A stretch of 10,586 bases of DNA. It comes from Thermoleophilaceae bacterium (GTDB lineage: Bacteria; Actinomycetota; Thermoleophilia; Solirubrobacterales; JACPNS01). Position numbers and translations under genes: made by a program. The stretch spans positions 1 through 10,586 of the forward strand of contig JAEMRJ010000080.1 of the NCBI GenBank assembly GCA_016463365.1, given 5' to 3'. This document shows, piece after piece, positions 6,177 through 10,586 of this stretch; the first letter of the stretch is position 1; each line of letters begins with the position of its first letter. The notes below the pieces were generated by a model, which saw only the letters and a list, made by a program, of their open reading frames with translations, did no database searches and had not been told where the DNA came from.

Positions 6177-6938
6177 ATGTACCCGGAAATCAATCTTGGA
6201 CCGCTGACCCTTCAGACCTTCGGGCTGATGTTCGCCCTGGCGTTCATTGTTTCGGGGCTGATCGTCGGGCGGCGCCTCAAAGAGCTCGGGAACCCGGTCG
6301 ACTGGGCGTACGAGCTGATCCTTGCTGCAGCCGTCGGCGGCGTCCTGGGTGCAAAGCTCTGGTTCTCGGTGCAGACCGGAGAGTGGTCGATGGGCCAGCT
6401 TTTCTCTGGCACCGGTCTGGTCTGGTACGGCGGCGCTCTCGGCGGCGCGGCAGCCGTGGCGGCCTACGCGTACTGGCGCAAGATGCTCACGTACACGCTG
6501 CTTGACGTCTGCGCGCCGGCGCTTGCTGCGGGTTACGCGGTCGGTCGCATCGGCTGCCAGCTCTCGGGCGACGGCGACTACGGCACGCCGACCGACTGGT
6601 GGTGGGGCGTGAGCTACGAGAACGGCACGGTGCCGACCCCGCCGGGCGTTCTGGTCCACCCCACCCCGTTGATCGAGATGATCACGATGGGCCTCTTTGC
6701 GGTGATGCTCTGGCGCTGGCGCGACCGCTGGTCTCCGGGGGTGCTGTTCGGTGTGTACCTGATCGGGTCGAGCATCGCGCGCTTTGGCGTGGAGTTCCTG
6801 CGCCGCAACGAAACTGCTGCGCTGGGCATGACGCTGGCGCAGCTCATGAGCGTTGCGCTCGGGCTGATCGGCGTGGCGTTCGTACTTGCGCTGAAAGACC
6901 GGCCTGTGCCGGCCGAGCGCTCGGTCACTTCCGTCTAG
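6177..6938 (+). CDS. lgt: Prolipoprotein diacylglyceryl transferase
   Basis: Transfers diacylglycerol from phosphatidylglycerol to the lipobox cysteine of prolipoproteins, the first step of lipoprotein maturation; an integral membrane enzyme. The protein is 253 aa with seven or so hydrophobic segments. The Lgt signature region is GRIGCQLSGDGDYG (123-136), containing the essential arginine (Arg124). ARFGVEFLRRNE (201-212) holds the conserved Arg202 and Glu206. LVWYGGALGG (81-90) replaces the E. coli FHGG motif, so Tyr84 sits where E. coli has His103. Cys127 and Asp132 occupy the sites of E. coli Asn146 and Glu151. I recall this variant signature in other phyla, so it is probably a functional subfamily. 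The gene starts 7 bp after znuB, probably in the same transcript. Its TAG shares the palindrome CTAG with the stop of the convergent M23 gene. Confidence 0.95.
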   Translation: MYPEINLGPLTLQTFGLMFALAFIVSGLIVGRRLKELGNPVDWAYELILAAAVGGVLGAKLWFSVQTGEWSMGQLFSGTGLVWYGGALGGAAAVAAYAYWRKMLTYTLLDVCAPALAAGYAVGRIGCQLSGDGDYGTPTDWWWGVSYENGTVPTPPGVLVHPTPLIEMITMGLFAVMLWRWRDRWSPGVLFGVYLIGSSIARFGVEFLRRNETAALGMTLAQLMSVALGLIGVAFVLALKDRPVPAERSVTSV

Positions 6939-8104
6939 AGGTAACCCATCGGGTCGACCTGGGTGCCGTTGATGCGCACCTCGAAGTGGACGTGCGGGCC
7001 TGTCGAGTGGCCGGTGTTGCCTGACGCAGCGATGATCTGGCCCTGGGTGACCGTCTGGCCGACGCTCACCCGGAGGCTGCTGTTGTGCCCGTAACAAGTA
7101 CTCATCGAAGAGGAGTGCTGGATGCAGATGTAGTTGCCGTAACCGCCCATCCAGCCAGCGATGCGCACGGTTCCGCTGTCGGCGGCGCGCACGGCGGTGC
7201 CGACCGGAACCGCCAGGTCGATCCCGCCATGAAGGCGGCCCCAGCGGTATCCGAAGGGTGATGTGAACTGGCCGTTGACCGGGTAGATCAGCTGACCGGT
7301 GCCGCGCTTGATCGGGGCGCTGTCGTCGAGATAACCCATGACCGATCCGTTGCTCGCCTGCATCGCGGCAAGATCTTCCTGATCGTTGCGCAGGCTCTTC
7401 GAGACGACCGCGAGCTTGCTCTTGCGCGAACCGACAGCGCTGGCGAGCTGGTTGCGCTTCGCGGCCAGCGTGCCCTTGGCACCGCGGACTTCGTCGCGGC
7501 GACTACGGACCTGGGCGACCAGGCGCGCGGCCTCCTTCTCGAGGCCGGCGAGCTTCACGGTCTCTTTCTTGGTCGAGCCCTTCAGGCGGGTGACCTTGGA
7601 GATGATCTTGTGGTCCTGGCTGGCGATGCGCTCGAGATAGGTGGTGCGCTCGACCATGTCGGCGAAGCCACGTGAGCTGAGCACCACCTGGATCATGTTC
7701 GGCTCGCCCTGTTTGTAGACGGCGACGATGCGCTCGGCGAGCACTGCGCGCGAGTGGGCGAGCTGCTTCTTGAGGCGCGCGAGGCGGTCGCGCGAGATGC
7801 GCAGATCGTTGGCGATCTTGCGCTGGCGAGCGGCCTTGGCGTTGAGGTCGGCCTGGATGTTGTCCTGCGTGCGCTGGAGCTTGGAGATGCGGCCGCGCAG
7901 GCCCTGGATCTTGCCCGACATGCGGTCGATGTCGCCGGTCAGCGAGCTGGCCCTGGCGGACTTCCTGGCGATGCTGTTCTGCAGCTCGGCGGCGCTCTTG
8001 GCGCTGGAGCCGAGCGGGCGTGCCATGTACAGGACGGTAAGCGCCATGAAGATGGCGAAAATCCAGAAGAGTGCGCGAGAGTTCGTGGTGATCAGACGGG
8101 GCAT
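6935..8104 (-). CDS. Coiled-coil murein hydrolase, M23 peptidase type
   Basis: A predicted extracytoplasmic peptidoglycan endopeptidase or hydrolase activator, 389 aa. In order there is a membrane anchor or signal (about 11-28), a long PcsB/EnvC-like coiled coil (about 38-250) that includes ERIVAVYKQGEP (124-135) and MVERTTYLERIASQD (150-164), and a LytM/M23 domain (about 272-389). The zinc ligands look complete: HGGID with His292 and Asp296, HVH with His371 and His373, plus His340 in YGH. Catalysis is therefore plausible, unlike degenerate EnvC-type activators. Cys327 and Cys337 could form a disulfide outside the cell. The ATG at 8104 is 12 bp after the upstream hydrolase stop, with AGGA overlapping that stop. 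The coiled coil is a close paralogue of that neighbour. The exact bond cut is not predictable. Confidence 0.93.
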   Translation of the reverse strand: MPRLITTNSRALFWIFAIFMALTVLYMARPLGSSAKSAAELQNSIARKSARASSLTGDIDRMSGKIQGLRGRISKLQRTQDNIQADLNAKAARQRKIANDLRISRDRLARLKKQLAHSRAVLAERIVAVYKQGEPNMIQVVLSSRGFADMVERTTYLERIASQDHKIISKVTRLKGSTKKETVKLAGLEKEAARLVAQVRSRRDEVRGAKGTLAAKRNQLASAVGSRKSKLAVVSKSLRNDQEDLAAMQASNGSVMGYLDDSAPIKRGTGQLIYPVNGQFTSPFGYRWGRLHGGIDLAVPVGTAVRAADSGTVRIAGWMGGYGNYICIQHSSSMSTCYGHNSSLRVSVGQTVTQGQIIAASGNTGHSTGPHVHFEVRINGTQVDPMGYL

Positions 8105-8116
8105 GTTTGAGGTGTC

Positions 8117-9283
8117 CTAGAGGCCGGGGTAGTGACGGACAGTGAAAGAGCCGGTGCCGGCGCCGTTGTAGCCGTTCTGCCAGCGTGAGCCGGTGCCGCT
8201 GCGACCGCTGGTGTCAAAGCGCAGGCCACCGACGGTCATCCACATGTGGCCGGGGTTGGTGTAGATCGTGATCCACTTGCCCGGGCCGGAAGCGCCCCAG
8301 CCGATGAATCCGCCCGAGGCCATCGGGCTGCTGAGCACGCCGGCGGCGTGAAGTACGTAGCTGACCGATCCCGAGCAGTCATAGCCGCGGTCACTGAACG
8401 AGCCGTGGCCGCCGCCCCAGATGTACGGGGTGCTGCGGATCTGGTTGCCGGCCGCGACGGCGGCCTTGATCGCGGCAGGAGCACTGGCCGGCGCCGAGGC
8501 GCTGCCGTCAGAGTTGAGCGTCACGCGGGCGCCGTTGGGGCCGGCGACCGGTCGGAAGTTCACTGTGTTCGGAGCGGGCTGAAAGCCGACCGCGGCCGAC
8601 GCTGCGCGCAGCATGCGGCGCTGGCGGGCAAGTTCTGCTTTGAGGTCGCCCTGCGAGGCGAGCACGCGGCCCTTCTTGGTGGCGATCGCGTCGCGCTCGC
8701 CGGTGACCTCGGCCACGAGGCGCTCCTGGCGCTGCTCGAGTGCGGCCAGCTTCACCGACTCGGTCTTCGTGGACTTTTTCAGCTGCGTGACCTTGTTGAT
8801 CGTGTGCTGGTCCTGTTCGGCGATCTTCCTCAGGTACGTGGTGCGCTCGACCATCTCCTTGAAGCCCTTTGACTCCAGCACGACTGTGACGATGTCCGGC
8901 TCGCCCTGCTTGTAGACAGTGACGAGGCGCTCCGAGAGGATCTTCTGTGCGTAGGCGAGGCGCTTCTTGAGGCGCGCGAGCTTGGCCTTGGCGTCGTCGA
9001 GCTGCGCCTGCAGCTCGCGCTCACGCGCAGCCTTGCGCTCGAGGTCTGCCTGCGCGACATCCTGCTTGCCCTGAAGCTTGCGGATGCGCAGCGCCAGCTG
9101 GTGCTCTTTTTCGCTGATCGCTTCGATGCGTGAGTTGATCTCGGCGGGCGTCTCGGCTGTCGCATTGCGCGGCATCGCAAGCAGGACCGAAACGGCTGCG
9201 GCGATGAAGAGGGCGATCGAAATTGCTGCAATTGCAGGGCGAAGCTTGCTCATGGGCGGCTTGAGGCTAGGTGTGGAATCCAT
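8117..9283 (-). CDS. Coiled-coil murein hydrolase, NlpC/P60 type
   Basis: A predicted secreted peptidoglycan endopeptidase, 388 aa, similar in plan to PcsB and RipA-type enzymes. The N-terminus has a signal peptide with hydrophobic core about 17-36 and likely cleavage after ATA (Ala43). A coiled coil follows (about 46-230) containing LSERLVTVYKQGEP (116-129), then a Ser/Ala/Pro-rich linker (about 258-270). The C-terminal NlpC/P60-like domain has YDCSGSVSYV with nucleophile Cys303 and GHMWM with His346; the third catalytic residue is not obvious. The start is taken as the ATG at 9283. A second ATG at 9253 (Met11) gives a more typical signal peptide and may be the real start; neither has a good Shine-Dalgarno. 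The gene lies behind a sigma70-type promoter and a c-di-AMP riboswitch and is the first of two hydrolase genes. Confidence 0.92.
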   Translation of the reverse strand: MDSTPSLKPPMSKLRPAIAAISIALFIAAAVSVLLAMPRNATAETPAEINSRIEAISEKEHQLALRIRKLQGKQDVAQADLERKAARERELQAQLDDAKAKLARLKKRLAYAQKILSERLVTVYKQGEPDIVTVVLESKGFKEMVERTTYLRKIAEQDQHTINKVTQLKKSTKTESVKLAALEQRQERLVAEVTGERDAIATKKGRVLASQGDLKAELARQRRMLRAASAAVGFQPAPNTVNFRPVAGPNGARVTLNSDGSASAPASAPAAIKAAVAAGNQIRSTPYIWGGGHGSFSDRGYDCSGSVSYVLHAAGVLSSPMASGGFIGWGASGPGKWITIYTNPGHMWMTVGGLRFDTSGRSGTGSRWQNGYNGAGTGSFTVRHYPGL

Positions 9284-9427
9284 GGTTCTTTAGAAATTCC
9301 TGCTCGGTTATGACTACCTGCAAGCCCGTATGCGGACGCAGCTGTTTCGCCTGAGGTTGCAGGCCAGTGCGCACGCGGGTGCGGGTCGTCAACGTCGTCG
9401 TGACGTCGGTATGACTTGGTTGCCGAT
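9284..9427 (-). other. mRNA leader between riboswitch and hydrolase gene
   Basis: These 144 bases hold no credible gene. They should contain the riboswitch expression platform. I see short GC hairpins (for example CGCAC-CCGC-GTGCG near 9368-9381) and a 7 bp inverted repeat, CCTGCAA/TTGCAGG, at 9317-9323 and 9357-9363. There is no GC stem followed by a U-run, so a simple intrinsic terminator switch is not visible. Control by Rho, by ribosome access or by an RNA structure I cannot fold by eye remains open. Confidence 0.5.
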
Positions 9428-9574
9428 GCGCTTACGGAGTTAGCTGTCGGGCTCGCGTGCGGACTACCGATCTCGGTCGGTAATCGCGCGCTATGCAGTC
9501 CTAACGACTGCAATTCGCCCCGGGGATTTGGGTCCCCCGCTGACCCTGCCTGGCAGGCCTGGTCACTCAGCGCT
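9428..9574 (-). ncRNA. c-di-AMP riboswitch (ydaO/yuaA class)
   Basis: Read on the minus strand this matches the ydaO aptamer in order. The 5' closing strand is AGCGCT (9574-9569). A hairpin follows, with TGACC and GGTCA arms (about 9565-9541). Next comes the conserved GCGGGGGACCC-type block (9540-9530) and CGGGGCGAAT (9523-9514). A perfect 7 bp hairpin TGCAGTC/GACTGCA lies at 9512-9494, and a second hairpin ACCGA/TCGGT at 9481-9466. The diagnostic 3' block CCCGACAGCTAACTCCG (9451-9435) comes next. The 3' strand AGCGC (9432-9428) pairs with the 5' end. The 3' block is nearly identical to that of the thermoanaerobe ydaO aptamer as I remember it. The class senses c-di-AMP and in actinobacteria often precedes wall-hydrolase genes, as here. 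Confidence 0.9.
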
Positions 9575-9581
9575 GTGGGGC

Positions 9582-9610
9582 ACTATACCGGATCGAATGC
9601 CTCAGGTCAA
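9582..9610 (-). promoter_or_regulatory. Sigma70-type promoter for the riboswitch and hydrolase operon
   Basis: TTGACC (9610-9605) and TATAGT (9587-9582) are separated by exactly 17 bp on the minus strand, each matching the sigma70/SigA consensus at 5 of 6. Transcription would start at about 9576-9574, which is the first base of the aptamer. The fit between the promoter and the riboswitch 5' end supports both calls. Confidence 0.85.
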
Positions 9611-9686
9611 CACTAAATCGCTGGAAATGCATAAGTTCCGGGGTTTTGGGTACGGATTCGCTGCAACCGCATACCTCAGCGATATT

Positions 9687-9737
9687 GCGCCCCAACGTGC
9701 GGATGTTGTGGCGCCCCAACAGTTGCATGTTGGGGCG
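9687..9737. repeat. Tandem inverted-repeat element of unknown role
   Basis: CGCCCCAACA (9712-9721) and TGTTGGGGCG (9728-9737) form a perfect 10 bp inverted repeat around a 6-base loop. A second copy of GCGCCCCAAC lies at 9687-9696, and with GTTGTGGCGC (9705-9714) it forms another stem with one mismatch. The two stems share 9712-9714, so they exclude each other. No U-run follows on either strand, so these are not intrinsic terminators. They lie upstream of the hydrolase promoter and downstream of the dehydrogenase terminator. A protein-binding operator or a dispersed palindromic repeat are the main options. Confidence 0.75.
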
Positions 9738-9791
9738 ACAAACCGCACTCCCAAGCCGTTTCACCTCACGGACGGGGCTCTGATTCCCATG

Positions 9792-9819
9792 AAAAAGGGC
9801 CGCCGGATGGCGACCCTTT
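9792..9819 (-). terminator. Rho-independent terminator of the acyl-CoA dehydrogenase transcript
   Basis: On the minus strand AAAGGGTCGCC pairs with GGCGGCCCTTT (11 bp, one U-G wobble) around a 4-base loop, and the transcript ends in UUUUU. It begins 24 bp after the dehydrogenase stop. This is a strong intrinsic terminator and separates that gene from the hydrolase operon. Confidence 0.92.
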
Positions 9820-9843
9820 CAGTGCAGCGGTTGGGTTCGGCGA

Positions 9844-10586
9844 CTAGGCCGGAACAGGCTCTGCGGCAGCGTCGGCCTTGGCAGCAAACTCCTGCCGGGC
9901 CTCTTCGAGCTGGGCCTTGAACTGGCCGACCTGGAGGCGGCCGATCACCATGCGCTGGATCTGGCTCGTGCCCTCGAAGATCTGGTAGATCTTGGCGTCG
10001 CGGTACCACTTCTCGAGTGGCAGCGATGTGTCCCAGGCGGCCGGGCCGATCAGGTCCATGCACTTGGCCGTCGCCCACATTGCAACGTCGCCACACTTGA
10101 GCTTGCTCATCGAACCCTGTCCACCGACCAGCGGCTGGCCGTTGGCGCCCATCCAGGATGCGCGCTGCACGAGCAGACGTGCGGCCTCGATCTCAGTGGA
10201 GATGTCGGCGATCTGCTGGTGGATGCCCGGATTCTCGAGCGCCGGCTTGCCGTCGATCTTGGTCTCGGAGAGGTACTCCAGCGTGAACTCGTAGGCAGCG
10301 CGGGCGATACCGATCGCGCTTGCGCCGACGAACGGACGCGTGAGCTCGAAAGTCGCCAGGGCGTTTGCGCCGCCGACCTTCTTGCCGCTTCGCGCGTTTT
10401 CGAGTTTTTTGTTCAGCTTGTCCATGCCGCCGAGGAGGTATTCGGTGGGAACGCGGCAGTTCTCGAGCACGACCTCCGTGGTCTGCGAGGCACGAATCCC
10501 GAGCTTGTCTTCCTTTTTGCCCTGCGAAAGCCCGGGCGTGTCCTTCGGGACGATGAACGAAGCCTGGCCACGGGTGCCGAGCTCCG
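9844..10586 (-). CDS. Acyl-CoA dehydrogenase (N-terminal part outside the window)
   Basis: FAD-dependent alpha,beta-dehydrogenation of an acyl-CoA thioester, as in fatty acid or branched-chain acid breakdown; cytosolic. The last 246 residues are visible. They begin in the middle beta domain (ASFIVPKDTPGL, KLGIRASQTTEVVLENCRVP) and continue through the C-terminal helical domain (RARSGKK-type loop, then GASAIGIARAAYEFTLEYL). WYRDAKIYQIFEGTSQIQR contains the usual catalytic base glutamate, codon 9973-9975, and the FAD-contacting EGTSQIQR run, so the visible part looks active. It ends in an Ala/Glu-rich tail. The start lies beyond the right edge. Chain-length preference cannot be read from this part. 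It is followed by its own terminator and is unrelated in transcription to the hydrolase genes. Confidence 0.94.
   Translation of the reverse strand, partial: ELGTRGQASFIVPKDTPGLSQGKKEDKLGIRASQTTEVVLENCRVPTEYLLGGMDKLNKKLENARSGKKVGGANALATFELTRPFVGASAIGIARAAYEFTLEYLSETKIDGKPALENPGIHQQIADISTEIEAARLLVQRASWMGANGQPLVGGQGSMSKLKCGDVAMWATAKCMDLIGPAAWDTSLPLEKWYRDAKIYQIFEGTSQIQRMVIGRLQVGQFKAQLEEARQEFAAKADAAAEPVPA

Noticed and set aside
9250..9513. 87-codon open frame on the minus strand across the riboswitch
   Set aside because: It covers conserved aptamer bases and the leader, has no Shine-Dalgarno or motif, and is explained by the RNA element.
9687..9737. CRISPR-like repeat
   Set aside because: Only two copies of a 10-base core, arranged as inverted repeats and not as regularly spaced direct repeats with unique spacers.
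9687..9737. Intrinsic terminator
   Set aside because: Stable stems but no U-run on either strand; a proper terminator for the dehydrogenase already lies at 9792-9819.
9416..9920. Open frames on the plus strand opposite the riboswitch, promoter and terminator
   Set aside because: They run antisense through structured RNA elements and the end of the acyl-CoA dehydrogenase, with no plausible start signal or domain.

Overview
The window is GC-rich, gene-dense, and reads as chromosomal DNA of a high-GC Gram-positive bacterium. An actinobacterium, possibly of the Thermoleophilia/Solirubrobacterales type, is the best guess. The main clues are a Zur of the mycobacterial FurB type, tandem coiled-coil peptidoglycan hydrolases behind a c-di-AMP riboswitch, and long same-strand gene runs with ATGA overlaps. 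The lineage is an inference from gene content, because no rRNA or other marker gene is present. There is no mobile element, tRNA or CRISPR array.

Left block, minus strand (1-2758): zur, then a heme-degrading-type ABM monooxygenase (IsdG/MhuD-like), then lysA (diaminopimelate decarboxylase), then hom (homoserine dehydrogenase, running off the left edge). zur and the monooxygenase overlap by ATGA. The later gaps are 25 and 12 bp, so all four may be co-transcribed.

Middle block, plus strand (2785-6938): a zinc-type ABC importer divergent from zur. Its first gene is one uninterrupted frame joining an ABC-3 permease to a lipobox-bearing zinc-binding protein (ZnuB-ZnuA fusion). The ATPase (znuC), a second ABC-3 permease (znuB) and lgt (prolipoprotein diacylglyceryl transferase) follow, with overlaps or a 7 bp gap. 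A Fur/Zur-type 7-1-7 operator sits in the 29 bp between zur and the importer and overlaps candidate promoters for both directions. zur has no ATG, GTG or TTG start anywhere suitable.

Right block, minus strand (6935-10586): a sigma70-type promoter and a c-di-AMP (ydaO/yuaA) riboswitch lead a two-gene unit. This unit encodes an NlpC/P60-type hydrolase and an M23-type hydrolase that share a paralogous coiled coil but carry different catalytic domains. Upstream lie a tandem inverted-repeat element, a strong intrinsic terminator, and the C-terminal part of an acyl-CoA dehydrogenase.

Working model: Zur controls zinc uptake, and perhaps its own operon with the monooxygenase and lysine/threonine genes. 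Lgt would lipidate lipoproteins, possibly including the zinc-binding half of the fusion. c-di-AMP, a signal of turgor and wall state, would control two wall hydrolases.
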